Below are positions 24,491 through 33,060 of a stretch of DNA of 64,000 nucleotides, in pieces. How positions within the stretch are numbered: the first letter of the stretch is position 1; each line of letters opens with the position of its first letter. The notes under the pieces are model-generated. The model made no database searches and was not told where the DNA came from. It saw only the letters and a program-made list of their open reading frames with translations. Source of the DNA: Lachnospiraceae bacterium (lineage in GTDB: Bacteria > Bacillota > Clostridia > Lachnospirales > Lachnospiraceae); NCBI GenBank assembly GCA_017634455.1, contig JAGBNK010000019.1, positions 62,001-126,000 of the forward strand. The letters are read 5' to 3'. The position numbers and the translations under genes were made by a program.

Positions 24491-26581
24491 TTGTTTTCAT
24501 TTGATGATAAGAAATTTATTGAAGACGCTATAGAAATTTTTGATTATCTGCATAATGGAGTAGTTGTTGTAGAAATAACTGATGACAGCTCCATTAAACT
24601 GATTTATCTAAATAAGCTTATAGCTAATTTGTTAGGTATTACTCCACAGGAAGCTATGGAGAAATATCTAAATAATCCTACAGATATGGTCTATGAAGCA
24701 GACCGTCCTGTCTTGCACGAAGACTTACTCAGAAATTATCACAACGAGCAACAGGACTACTTCTCTGCTTCTTACAGATTTCAAAAAGGTGACGGCAGCA
24801 TTATATGGGTATTAGGTCATATGCAGTTTACCATTCGCAATGGTAAGCCTATATATATCTGTCTCTTCACCGATGTAAATGAACTAATAAGCGCTCAGAT
24901 TAATGTGGAAGAGAGTTCCAATAATCTGTGGATGGATATTGTAAATAATATTCCTACAGGAGCCACAATTGTATCAAGCACCAATGATGTACTCAAAATC
25001 GTCGCAGTCAATGATACTCTTGTAAAATTTGCAGAAAAAGTAGGTGAATTGTTAGATGGCAACAGCAGATCCTGGAGCAAGGAAGCCCTTACTATGCTTC
25101 TGAACCAGAATATTTACGCCTTTTGTATTGAGGAAGATACCCATCTGGTGAAGGAAATGATGGACTCAAGTATCAATTCTCCTATTACAGAGACCACTTT
25201 CAGGCTGCGCGGTTCAACAACTCACAATCCAATATATATTCATACAACCTGCTCATCTCGTATGGTTGATGAAAATACTCGTTATTACTATATATTATTT
25301 ACTGAAATCACCAGATCAGTGTTGGCTGAACAGGAATTGCAGGCCAACCAGATTATGCTTCTGCACCTGAGCTATTATGACAAGCTTACAGGTTTCAAAA
25401 ACAGAAATGCATATTCTGAATATACTGAAGCTTGTCGTATCGATAAGCAAAAAGATGTAGGAATCGCCTTCATCGATGCCAACGGATTAAAAGAAGCCAA
25501 TGATCAGTTAGGTCATTCCTCTGGAGATAAGATGCTCAAAACCCTGGCTTCTATAATCAAAGAAGATTTCAACTACACCAGCGTATATAGAATAAGTGGT
25601 GATGAATTCGTAATTGTGGAACCAAACATCAGCAAAGAAGACTTTGTAGCCAAAGTATTACATGTGCGTGATAGGTTGGTTGAAAATGATGATATTGCCA
25701 GCATCGGATTTGTATGGAAGAAAAGTATGTCTGATCTCAAGCGTCGCGTAGGTCAGGCAGAACAATTAATGTATATTGAGAAGCAGAAATATTATGAAAA
25801 AACAGCAGCTTTGAAGTCAAAACATAGACCTCGTCTGTTGAAGCAGCTACTTAATGATCTGGAAAATAATCAATTTGTAATGTTTCTACAGCCAAAGGCT
25901 CAAATTGGTTCAAAAAAAGCCACCGGCGCTGAGGCACTTGTTCGTAGAATTGACCAAGATGGTAAGATTATACCACCCTATGAATTCATACCTCAGCTTG
26001 AACAGGAGAAACTTATTCCAAAGATTGATTTCTTCATGCTTGAAGAAGTATGTAAATTCCTTGAGGAACTCAAGAAAGAAGGACGCACAGATTTCGTTGT
26101 ATCTGTAAATATGTCTCGTGTCACCTTCGAAGAATTGGAATTCATATCTCATGTAGAAGAAGTATGTAATAAATATGATTTCAATCGCAGTCAGCTAGAA
26201 TTCGAGTTGACAGAGTCCAACAAGACTATTGACCAGATTCAATTTGATGATTACATCCAGAAGATCAAAAGCCTTGGAATTTCAATATCTCTCGATGATG
26301 TTGGAACAGATTATGCTTCACTGCGCATGCTTATTATCGAAGGTATCGATGTGCTGAAAGTGGACCGTTCACTCATTGTACAAATCGACAAGAAGAATAC
26401 TCAGGTTCTACTGAAGCATCTCAATGCCATGGCTCATGAACTGGGAATCAAGGTATTGGCTGAAGGTGTAGAAACAGATGAAGTAAGATTAGCTCTAGAA
26501 GAATTAGGTTGTGATTACTACCAGGGATATCTATTATCACCACCAATTCCTACAGATAAATTCAAGAAGGAATTTCTGTAG
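24491..26581 (+). CDS. PAS-GGDEF-EAL cyclic-di-GMP signalling protein
   Basis: A 696-residue cytoplasmic protein. PAS-like sensor domains occupy about 1-270 (IKLIYLNKLIANLLGI, FQKGDGSIIWVLGHM). The GGDEF domain (about 290-440) starts DKLTGFKNRNAY and has SGDEF in place of GGDEF. The EAL domain (about 450-695) has EALVRR, NMSRVTF, ELTES, DDVGTDYASL, KVDRSL and AEGVET, so metal- and substrate-binding acidic residues are present and it should act as a c-di-GMP phosphodiesterase. Cyclase activity is doubtful because of the Gly-to-Ser change. The start is a TTG preceded by GAGGGG. A PilZ receptor is encoded at 31379. Confidence 0.93.
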   Translation: MFSFDDKKFIEDAIEIFDYLHNGVVVVEITDDSSIKLIYLNKLIANLLGITPQEAMEKYLNNPTDMVYEADRPVLHEDLLRNYHNEQQDYFSASYRFQKGDGSIIWVLGHMQFTIRNGKPIYICLFTDVNELISAQINVEESSNNLWMDIVNNIPTGATIVSSTNDVLKIVAVNDTLVKFAEKVGELLDGNSRSWSKEALTMLLNQNIYAFCIEEDTHLVKEMMDSSINSPITETTFRLRGSTTHNPIYIHTTCSSRMVDENTRYYYILFTEITRSVLAEQELQANQIMLLHLSYYDKLTGFKNRNAYSEYTEACRIDKQKDVGIAFIDANGLKEANDQLGHSSGDKMLKTLASIIKEDFNYTSVYRISGDEFVIVEPNISKEDFVAKVLHVRDRLVENDDIASIGFVWKKSMSDLKRRVGQAEQLMYIEKQKYYEKTAALKSKHRPRLLKQLLNDLENNQFVMFLQPKAQIGSKKATGAEALVRRIDQDGKIIPPYEFIPQLEQEKLIPKIDFFMLEEVCKFLEELKKEGRTDFVVSVNMSRVTFEELEFISHVEEVCNKYDFNRSQLEFELTESNKTIDQIQFDDYIQKIKSLGISISLDDVGTDYASLRMLIIEGIDVLKVDRSLIVQIDKKNTQVLLKHLNAMAHELGIKVLAEGVETDEVRLALEELGCDYYQGYLLSPPIPTDKFKKEFL

Positions 26582-26601
26582 GTCCAAAAATATCAAAAAC
26601 A

Positions 26602-26650
26602 AACGACTATGAATCAGGTTTATATCAACCTCAAATTCATAGTCGTTTTT
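26602..26650. terminator. Terminator between GGDEF-EAL gene and ilvE
   Basis: AACGACTATGAAT pairs with ATTCATAGTCGTT (13 bp), with an additional AGGTT/AACCT inner helix, followed by TTTTT on the plus strand. It may also end the convergent ilvE transcript. Confidence 0.88.
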
Positions 26651-26713
26651 ATAATGATCTTAAATTTCAAATTAACCGGATTTAAACATCCAGTTTATAA
26701 TCAGACATCATAA

Positions 26714-27748
26714 TTACTCTTCTGTCATAATCTCATGAACCCAGCCTTCTGGTCCTTCGATTGTACCCATCTGAATACCAGTAAGTGTGTCATATAACTT
26801 CTTAGTAATAGGTCCCATCTCTTCCATTCCGCTCTCAAAACAAATATCCTTGCCATGATCTACAATCTTGCCAACTGGAGAGATAACAGCAGCTGTTCCA
26901 CAGAGTCCACATTCTACAAAGTCAGGAACCTCTGACAGAAGTACCTCTCTGTGTTCAACTGTAAGTCCTAAGTATTTCTCAGCAACAATCATAAGTGATC
27001 TTCTGGTAATTGAAGGCAAAATAGAATCTGATTTAGGAGTTACGAACTTCCCATCACGAGTGATGAAATAGAAGTTTGCTCCACCAGTCTCCTCCACCTT
27101 GGTTCTGGTGGCAGGATCCAGATACATATTCTCATCGAATCCCTTCTCATGAGCATCTACAATATTATGCAAGCTCATAGCGTAATTAAGACCAGCCTTA
27201 ATATTTCCTGTTCCATGTGGAGCTGCTCTATCCTCATCAGACACTCTGATAGTAATAGGCTTAGCGCCACCTTTGAAGTAAGGTCCTACAGGTGTTACAA
27301 AGATTCTAAACTGATATTCATCTGCTGGCTTTACACCAATTACAGAATTAGTACCAATCATAAATGGTCTAATATAAAGAGTAGCTCCAGAGCCATATGG
27401 TGGTACCCATGCTGCATTAGCCTGTACAACCTTCTCTACAGCTTCCACAAATTTATCTTCCGGGAATACCGGCATCATAAGCTTCTTGCAAGAATCAGCC
27501 ATACGAGCCGCATTGAGATCTGGTCTGAAGCAGACAATTCGACCATCCTCTGTTGTATATGCTTTCAGTCCTTCAAAGCAAGCCTGGCAATACTGAAATA
27601 CTCCAGCGCACTCATTTAATACGATGTTGGAATCAGTGACTATCTCGCCCTCATCCCATTTTCCATCCTTGAAATTTGCTACAAATCTGTAGTCTGCAAT
27701 GTGGTAACCAAATCCTAGGTTACCCCAGTCGATGTCTTTCTTCTCCAT
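26714..27748 (-). CDS. ilvE: Branched-chain amino acid aminotransferase
   Basis: A 344-residue fold-type IV PLP enzyme that interconverts Val/Leu/Ile and their 2-oxo acids with 2-oxoglutarate/glutamate. Motifs are FQYCQACFEGLKAY, RPDLNAARM, LYIRPFMIG, the PLP-lysine region TGNIKAGLNYA near residue 190, VEETGGANFYFI, SILPSITR, and the late ECGLCGTAAVISPV. Length and order match the BCAT II type. The ATG at 27748 follows AGGAGG by eight bases; a TTG one codon upstream is possible. It is a single gene. Confidence 0.97.
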   Translation of the reverse strand: MEKKDIDWGNLGFGYHIADYRFVANFKDGKWDEGEIVTDSNIVLNECAGVFQYCQACFEGLKAYTTEDGRIVCFRPDLNAARMADSCKKLMMPVFPEDKFVEAVEKVVQANAAWVPPYGSGATLYIRPFMIGTNSVIGVKPADEYQFRIFVTPVGPYFKGGAKPITIRVSDEDRAAPHGTGNIKAGLNYAMSLHNIVDAHEKGFDENMYLDPATRTKVEETGGANFYFITRDGKFVTPKSDSILPSITRRSLMIVAEKYLGLTVEHREVLLSEVPDFVECGLCGTAAVISPVGKIVDHGKDICFESGMEEMGPITKKLYDTLTGIQMGTIEGPEGWVHEIMTEE

Positions 27749-27778
27749 CAATCATTCCTCCTACTAAGTTACTTTGGC

Positions 27779-27796
27779 GGCACGATTTTACGTGCC
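27779..27796 (-). promoter_or_regulatory. Leader hairpin upstream of ilvE
   Basis: GGCACG and CGTGCC pair around a 6-base loop about 17 bases before the ribosome binding site. No U-run follows and no T-box (TGGnACC) sequence is seen, so it is a stability or unassigned control hairpin. The rest of 27749-27968 is AT-rich without a gene. Confidence 0.4.
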
Positions 27797-27968
27797 AAGA
27801 TATACAATATACTTCTTCTTTTAATACATAATTATAGGCATTGTGTTAATGATTTACAAGTTAAAAACCCTCTAAATATCTATAGTCTCACAGTCTCTAT
27901 ATGACAATATTTACCATAGCTCTATAAAACAAATTCTCCAGGGTTTGAAAAATTTTTCATCAAATGTG

Positions 27969-27997
27969 TTGACACATAAGAATACAGATGTTATATT
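27969..27997 (+). promoter_or_regulatory. Consensus promoter of PadR-HAAS-DUF4097 operon
   Basis: TTGACA at 27969-27974 and TATATT at 27992-27997 are 17 bases apart. A palindrome, ATGTGT-TG-ACACAT (27964-27977), covers the -35. Confidence 0.85.
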
Positions 27998-28005
27998 TAC
28001 TACGT

Positions 28006-28061
28006 CAGACATACTACGACACGCATAGTATGACAGACATAGCACGACAGACATAATATGA
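28006..28061 (+). repeat. Four 14-bp tandem repeats downstream of the padR promoter
   Basis: Four consecutive 14-mers begin at 28006, 28020, 28034 and 28048, each starting CA, containing CATA at positions 5-8 and ending GA (first copy CAGACATACTACGA). They lie between the expected transcription start (about 28004) and the ribosome binding site. CATACTA (28010-28016) and TAGTATG (28026-28032) also form an inverted repeat across units 1 and 2. This is the natural place for PadR autorepression. Confidence 0.8.
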
Positions 28062-28096
28062 CTGTCGAAGTAAAACATTATAAAGGAGGGATTCTT

Positions 28097-28426
28097 GTGA
28101 CAGAAATAAGTAGCGATGTAATCCGAGGGTACAACGATACAATGATCCTGTATCTGTTGTTGGATCAACCTTCATACGGTTACGAAATTTCAAAACAGAT
28201 TCGAGAATTATCTGATGGCAAATATGTCATCAAGGAAACAACCCTCTACTCTGCTTTCACACGAATGGAAAAGAATGGATATATCACTTCCTTTTCACAA
28301 GTGGCAGAAAATGGAAAGCGCAGGACATACTACCGCATCACAGAAGCAGGAATTCAATTCTATCACGACAAATGTGATGAATGGCAGTTGACCCAAGAAG
28401 TAGTAGAGAAATTTATTACTCATTAA
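28097..28426 (+). CDS. PadR-family transcriptional regulator
   Basis: A 109-residue PadR with the family pattern DTMILYLLLDQPSYGYEISKQIRELSDGKYVIKETTLYSAFTRMEKNGYI, a wing with KRRTYYRITEAG, and a C-terminal dimer helix. It probably represses its own operon. The GTG at 28097 is chosen because AAAGGAGGG lies eight bases before it; the in-frame ATG at 28058 falls inside the repeat array and has no site. The next two genes encode a HAAS-domain membrane protein and a DUF4097 protein, a known association with PadR. Confidence 0.93.
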   Translation: MTEISSDVIRGYNDTMILYLLLDQPSYGYEISKQIRELSDGKYVIKETTLYSAFTRMEKNGYITSFSQVAENGKRRTYYRITEAGIQFYHDKCDEWQLTQEVVEKFITH

Positions 28427-28510
28427 CCATGATTTTAGATTAATTTCAAAATCGACAAGCAGTATTAACAAGTAGCTTTTATATAAGTAAAAGTCAGGAG
28501 GAGAAATATT

Positions 28511-29512
28511 ATGGAAACAATACGCAACTATTTAGAATCAATGTTCGCTCAGCTTCCAAACAGTCCAGAAGTATGGAAGGCCAAGGACGAACTGCTTCAG
28601 ATGATGGAGGACAAATACAATGAGCTTCTATCTGATGGTGCTTCTGAGAATGAAGCTGTAGGCCGAGTAATTGCGGAGTTTGGTAATTTAGATGAATTAG
28701 CCGAGACATTGGGGATTTCAAATATCATCAACAATACGCAGCCTAGAACAGGTATTGAACTCACCTTAAATGAAGCAAAAGACTATATTGCTGATCGTGC
28801 AAACGGTGCAGTAAGAATTGGAATTGCAGTTCTATTATTTATCACATGCCCTGTATGGCCAATTGTAGGAGATGCTTTGCAGCAGGCAATTAACCCTGGA
28901 CATGATTTCGGAAGTGCTATCGGAGCATGTTTACTCTTCATTGCAATTGCAATTGGTGTAGGTATCTGCATCTACAACGGCAACCTGCAAAGAAAATGGG
29001 AAATGTTAAAACCAGGCAACTACTATATCAACCCTGATACAGCAAAGTATGTATATGATGAGAACCGCAACAATCAGAGCAATTATGCTCTTCTGCGTAC
29101 AATTGGAATCATTCTCATTATACTCTGCTTCGTTCCAGCAATTATATTTGACGAGCTTACACACTCTGACTTCATTGGAGAATTGTTCAGCGCACCACTG
29201 CTTTTCATCTTCATCGGATTAGGAGTATTACTTCTTATTGTAGCTGGCAACAAAGAGGATTCTTACAAGGTTGTACTTTCATTAAATGACAGAAACACAG
29301 TTGCAGGTAATTATGTACCTAGGGACAACAAGAATAAGACATATGCCAACAAGACAGTTGATGCAATCATGTCAGTATACTGGCCAACAGTTACATGCAT
29401 CTACCTCATCTGGAGTTTCATTACATTCTCATGGGGAATCACATGGATCATCTGGCCTATCGCTGCCATTATAAGTGGTCTTATAAATAGCATTTACGGA
29501 TCGGAGGATTAA
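28511..29512 (+). CDS. HAAS-domain multi-pass membrane protein
   Basis: The N-terminal ~75 residues form the helical HAAS (DUF1700-like) signalling domain typical of PadR neighbourhoods (SPEVWKAKDELLQMMEDKYNELLSDGASENEAVGRVIAEFGNLDELAE). About six membrane helices follow, with a soluble loop at about 160-190. Family analyses link HAAS proteins to PadR regulators and extracytoplasmic DUF4097 domains as an envelope-stress or signalling unit; the signal is unknown. A GGAGG site precedes the ATG. The next gene starts 2 bases after its stop. Confidence 0.88.
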   Translation: METIRNYLESMFAQLPNSPEVWKAKDELLQMMEDKYNELLSDGASENEAVGRVIAEFGNLDELAETLGISNIINNTQPRTGIELTLNEAKDYIADRANGAVRIGIAVLLFITCPVWPIVGDALQQAINPGHDFGSAIGACLLFIAIAIGVGICIYNGNLQRKWEMLKPGNYYINPDTAKYVYDENRNNQSNYALLRTIGIILIILCFVPAIIFDELTHSDFIGELFSAPLLFIFIGLGVLLLIVAGNKEDSYKVVLSLNDRNTVAGNYVPRDNKNKTYANKTVDAIMSVYWPTVTCIYLIWSFITFSWGITWIIWPIAAIISGLINSIYGSED

Positions 29513-29514
29513 TT

Positions 29515-30345
29515 ATGAAAAAGAATTTATATCTGGTTATTATTTCAATAATCACAATTTTGGTAATCATCTTCTCCACATGCTTCCATATAGGAAATGT
29601 TGTAAGTAAGTTCTTCCCATTTGGAGTATTCTGGAACGATGAAGAGACCTCTTTGTCAGGTGATGACATAGAGGTATCAGAATCACTGGATGCTTTTGAA
29701 AATATTAAAGTTGACGCTTCAGCCAGCGATGTACGCATCTCCTATGGTGATGGATTCAGTTGGCGATATGAGGGTGACTCAGCATTGAAGCCTGATGTAA
29801 AAATAGATGGTAACACTCTCGTTGTTAATGAAAATAGTGATATCCGCTTCCACTGGGGAGATTGGAATACTGATTGTAAGACTACAATCACAATACCTGA
29901 AGGAACTGAATTAGACAAAATCACCGTGGACTCCTCTGCTGGAAACCTCCTCATAAAGGATGTTGCTGCCAACAGAATTGATGCTGAATTAAGCGCTGGA
30001 AATGTAAATCTCAAAAACATCACTATCGACACTGGTGTGTTCGATTTAAGCGCAGGTAATTTCAATGTAGATGATTCATATATTACTGATTTACAATTCG
30101 AATGTTCTGCAGGAAATGCTATTCTTAAAGACATTACATTTGAGAAACTTACAGCAGATATGAGTGCTGGAAATCTACAGATTCAATCAGCAGTCAACTT
30201 AGACGTCGCAGATATCGAAGCTGCCTCTACTGATTTGCACATACAGGATAAGCGTGTGCACGGTGGAAGCTTTACTCAAAATGGAGACAGTAACATCTCA
30301 GTTGAAATCGACTGCTCTGCTGGCAGCGCCAGCTTAGAGTGGTAA
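29515..30345 (+). CDS. DUF4097 beta-strand repeat envelope protein
   Basis: One N-terminal membrane segment (about residues 5-25), then a DUF4097/Toastrack beta-repeat domain with recurring D/E-x-SAGN units (SSAGNLLI, LSAGNVNL, LSAGNFNV, CSAGNAIL, MSAGNLQI). These build a right-handed beta helix likely to lie outside the membrane. It is the third gene of the PadR-HAAS operon, with GGAGG overlapping the previous stop, so it is translationally coupled. It probably acts as the extracytoplasmic part of the HAAS module. A strong terminator follows. Confidence 0.9.
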   Translation: MKKNLYLVIISIITILVIIFSTCFHIGNVVSKFFPFGVFWNDEETSLSGDDIEVSESLDAFENIKVDASASDVRISYGDGFSWRYEGDSALKPDVKIDGNTLVVNENSDIRFHWGDWNTDCKTTITIPEGTELDKITVDSSAGNLLIKDVAANRIDAELSAGNVNLKNITIDTGVFDLSAGNFNVDDSYITDLQFECSAGNAILKDITFEKLTADMSAGNLQIQSAVNLDVADIEAASTDLHIQDKRVHGGSFTQNGDSNISVEIDCSAGSASLEW

Positions 30346-30363
30346 CATAAGTTTCCATAATAT

Positions 30364-30416
30364 AAAAAGATTGTGAGGCAAATACTTATAACAGGTATCT
30401 GCCCACAATCTTTTTT
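30364..30416 (+). terminator. Terminator of PadR-HAAS-DUF4097 operon
   Basis: AAAAAGATTGTG pairs with CACAATCTTTTT, with an inner GGCA/TGCC and ATAC/GTAT helix, followed by T6. The flanking A-run makes it bidirectional. Confidence 0.9.
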
Positions 30417-30499
30417 ATCATTTAACAAATATTATCAATACTATTTGTTATCCAAAACAAGTACTATATTATCCGCATAATATTATCTGTAATCAATTA

Positions 30500-31276
30500 C
30501 TATAAAGATTTCCAGAAATCAACTGCATGATTAATCCACTCTGCAGCCGATGTGCCTGTGGCAGGTCCAACTCCATGGTCCACTCCAGTGAAAATCTCAC
30601 ACATTGCCGGAACTGATGCAGTCTTCAAAGCATCTGCCATAAGCTTGGTATTCACAGGTGGCACTGTTGAATCTGCGTCTCCACACCATATATAAGTTGG
30701 TGGATAGTCTGCTGTCACATGGAGATGTACACTTGCGAACTCTTCCTGCTCCACTCCACAATCCTTGCCTAACAGATTATTATGTGTTCCCATATGTGTT
30801 ATGGCTTTGTCCATTGAAATTACTGGATAGCTGAGCACCAGACAACCTGGCTTTGGTAAATTATATTTACCATATCCCATATTATCAGTACCCATGGAAG
30901 CTACCAGATGGCCTCCTGCAGATGAACCCCAGACACTGTAATTCTCCATGTCCAGATTCAACTCCTCAGCTCTTTCATGTACTTCTCTAATAGCCTGTGC
31001 CAAATCATCCTGTGGATTAGGATACTTGGCTTTGCATTTCACTCTGTAATATACAATAACAGCAGATATGCCCATATCATTTAACCTGTGAGCAATTGGA
31101 GTTCCTTCTATGAAAGAGCACACAAGGGAGTATCCGCCTCCCGGACAGATGATAGCGCATTTATGCTTCTTGCCATCATTTATCACAAATCGTGTATCCA
31201 GTTCATATTTATTCATATGAAATATATCTTTCAGACTTTGATGTTGGTCTAAATCAACTGGTCTATCGTGTCCCAT
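30500..31276 (-). CDS. Alpha/beta hydrolase (acetylesterase-like)
   Basis: A 258-residue esterase of the BD-FAE/acetyl-xylan-esterase-like group. The oxyanion segment CPGGGYSLVCSFIEGTPIAHRLNDMG, the nucleophile motif WGSSAGGHL near residue 130, an Asp in WCGDADSTVPP and the His in GVDHGVG give a full catalytic triad. No signal peptide. It probably removes acetyl or similar groups from oligosaccharides inside the cell. A GAGGT site supports the start. It is a single gene downstream of the PilZ gene in the same direction. Confidence 0.9.
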   Translation of the reverse strand: MGHDRPVDLDQHQSLKDIFHMNKYELDTRFVINDGKKHKCAIICPGGGYSLVCSFIEGTPIAHRLNDMGISAVIVYYRVKCKAKYPNPQDDLAQAIREVHERAEELNLDMENYSVWGSSAGGHLVASMGTDNMGYGKYNLPKPGCLVLSYPVISMDKAITHMGTHNNLLGKDCGVEQEEFASVHLHVTADYPPTYIWCGDADSTVPPVNTKLMADALKTASVPAMCEIFTGVDHGVGPATGTSAAEWINHAVDFWKSL

Positions 31277-31378
31277 TTCTTACCTCGTTCTCAAAATTTT
31301 AATCTATATTATCACTTAAAACTATTAATCCAATGTAGAAATTAACTTTTTATTATAAAAATTTGACATAAATTTGCT

Positions 31379-32110
31379 TTATTCTTCGGTAGTATTAATA
31401 TTTTCCTTTGGTTCTTCCTTGGCAGGCTCTTCTTTCTTAGGACTATTAATAGAATGCTCCACCTGCTTCTTGGCTACATATTTCTCCAAAGGATCCTGAT
31501 ATGCAGGATTGATTATAGCACCAATAATCTTGTTGTTGGCACCAAAGTCCTGCTGGCGCACTGCCTTGATTGGCAAATCAAAAGCACCTGTGGCATCCTC
31601 AAAGGATACTTTCATATCCTGACCTGGTGTAACTTCCAATGTGGCTGGCACAATCATACCTACACCAAGGCGAGAGATATCACGCACAGTAATTGGATAT
31701 TGATTGTCATCTATAGTCAATTCACCACGAACTCCAACTGGAACGCGATAGGCATTTCTTCTATTAAATTTCAAACCATCAGTATCACTGATTATAAGCT
31801 GTATTGTCTCCTTCTCACTGAGAGTTGCTCTTGGAATAATTACATGATCAAACTTATACAGCTGTTCTTCATGATATACCAACACCTCCAAATCACAGTC
31901 TATATCTGTAAATAATACCTCTGTATTATTCTTGTCTGGTGCCTTTACCATCTCAATAGGAACGAAATTATCATTCTTGGTTGCAGCTGCCAGCTTCATT
32001 CTCACACTATCCTCAAGTGGTTTATAGTAAGCCTTCAACTCAGCCGCTTCTCCTTCTGTAAAAGCATGTATAGTTATCATATCTCCAAGTACAATTTCAT
32101 TAAGCTTCAT
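31379..32110 (-). CDS. PilZ-domain c-di-GMP receptor (YcgR-like)
   Basis: A 243-residue protein with an N-terminal YcgR/YpfA-like beta-barrel region (about 1-100) and a PilZ domain (about 120-215). The PilZ domain carries the c-di-GMP-binding motifs RRNAYR and DISRLGVGM, matching RxxxR and D/NxSxxG. The tail (about 220-243) is a highly charged Lys/Glu stretch. Such proteins usually brake flagella or control secretion or exopolysaccharide. It pairs logically with the GGDEF-EAL protein at 24491. No flagellar gene is in the window. Confidence 0.93.
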   Translation of the reverse strand: MKLNEIVLGDMITIHAFTEGEAAELKAYYKPLEDSVRMKLAAATKNDNFVPIEMVKAPDKNNTEVLFTDIDCDLEVLVYHEEQLYKFDHVIIPRATLSEKETIQLIISDTDGLKFNRRNAYRVPVGVRGELTIDDNQYPITVRDISRLGVGMIVPATLEVTPGQDMKVSFEDATGAFDLPIKAVRQQDFGANNKIIGAIINPAYQDPLEKYVAKKQVEHSINSPKKEEPAKEEPKENINTTEE

Positions 32111-32169
32111 AGAATTCTACCTTCATCAAAAAACATAAATATTGGTTAATTATAAACCATGATTCAGTC

Positions 32170-32925
32170 CTAATTCAAGACAAGGCAATCATATCTAACT
32201 GCCTTGCGTTCCACCGAATAGGTAGGTGTAACCCCTGCTAGAAAATTTGCTTCCGGCGGTCTCTTGATTACAATCTTGGTTGGATTGGCGCCTCTGGCCG
32301 CATCCATAAGATCAATCTCATCCTGGCACGGAGGTTCAATCTGATGCAACACCTGCATCTTCTTTTTAGATTCCGCCTTCTTCTTCTTCTCCGGATACAT
32401 TGGATCTAAATATATTACATCCGGTTCATAACATAAGCCTTTAAGTAAGTCCACACTTTCCCCTTTGGTAAATGTCATGTGTCTTGCAACATCTTGTAGT
32501 TTTGAATCATTTCTTGCACGAAGCAACCCATCATATAGTAGAGCTGCAGTAATAGGATTGTGCTCAAACATCTCCACTTCATATCCCATTGCAGCCAGAA
32601 TAAATGAATCTTCTCCCAGACCTGCGGTGGCATCAACTGCTCTTGGCATTTTACCATTATCAGTTTCCGGTTTAGCTGCTTTCAACAGAATCTCATGCTG
32701 TAGATGACCACCTGTTACGCGAGATAATAAATTAGACCAATCAACCTTCAACTCCTGCTTACCACTTACATAAGCCAACCCGTTCTTATCCATAAGGAAG
32801 TACTTCGCCCACTTATCCTGTGGAATATCATTTACCACATCCACATTGAAGTCACCGGCAATTCTCGCAGCTCTGTCTCTATCCACTTTTCGTCCCTGAA
32901 TTACCAGGCAATCTACCTGTGACAT
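32170..32925 (-). CDS. rsmJ: 16S rRNA (guanine-N2) methyltransferase RsmJ
   Basis: A 251-residue SAM-dependent methyltransferase of the RsmJ/YhiQ type, which modifies a guanine (G1516 in E. coli) in 16S rRNA. The SAM-binding VDATAGLGEDSFILAAMGYEVEMFEHNP and the catalytic DPMYP motif followed by the Lys-rich stretch EKKKKAESKKKMQ are seen. The ATG at 32925 follows GAGGT at good spacing. In-frame starts up to 33036 would add a hydrophobic tail foreign to the family and are rejected. Confidence 0.92.
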   Translation of the reverse strand: MSQVDCLVIQGRKVDRDRAARIAGDFNVDVVNDIPQDKWAKYFLMDKNGLAYVSGKQELKVDWSNLLSRVTGGHLQHEILLKAAKPETDNGKMPRAVDATAGLGEDSFILAAMGYEVEMFEHNPITAALLYDGLLRARNDSKLQDVARHMTFTKGESVDLLKGLCYEPDVIYLDPMYPEKKKKAESKKKMQVLHQIEPPCQDEIDLMDAARGANPTKIVIKRPPEANFLAGVTPTYSVERKAVRYDCLVLN

Positions 32926-33013
32926 ATACACCTCTTTTATCAATTTCAAAACCATTACAGATTCTATTTTTCCTAATCTAAAGAACAAAACCAAGTACAC
33001 ATACAAGTTGAGA

Positions 33014-33044
33014 AAAAGGCACACTTGATAACTCAAATGTGCCC
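33014..33044 (-). terminator. Terminator of the NifX-FKBP gene
   Basis: GGCACA-TTG pairs with CAA-TGTGCC around a 6-base loop, followed on the minus strand by five U. It lies just after the stop at 33061. Confidence 0.82.
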
Positions 33045-33060
33045 TCCAAATTCATAAATA

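Noticed and set aside
27749-27968. Possible T-box or amino-acid riboswitch before ilvE
   Set aside because: No T-box core, no specifier-like stem and no terminator U-run; only one short hairpin is present.
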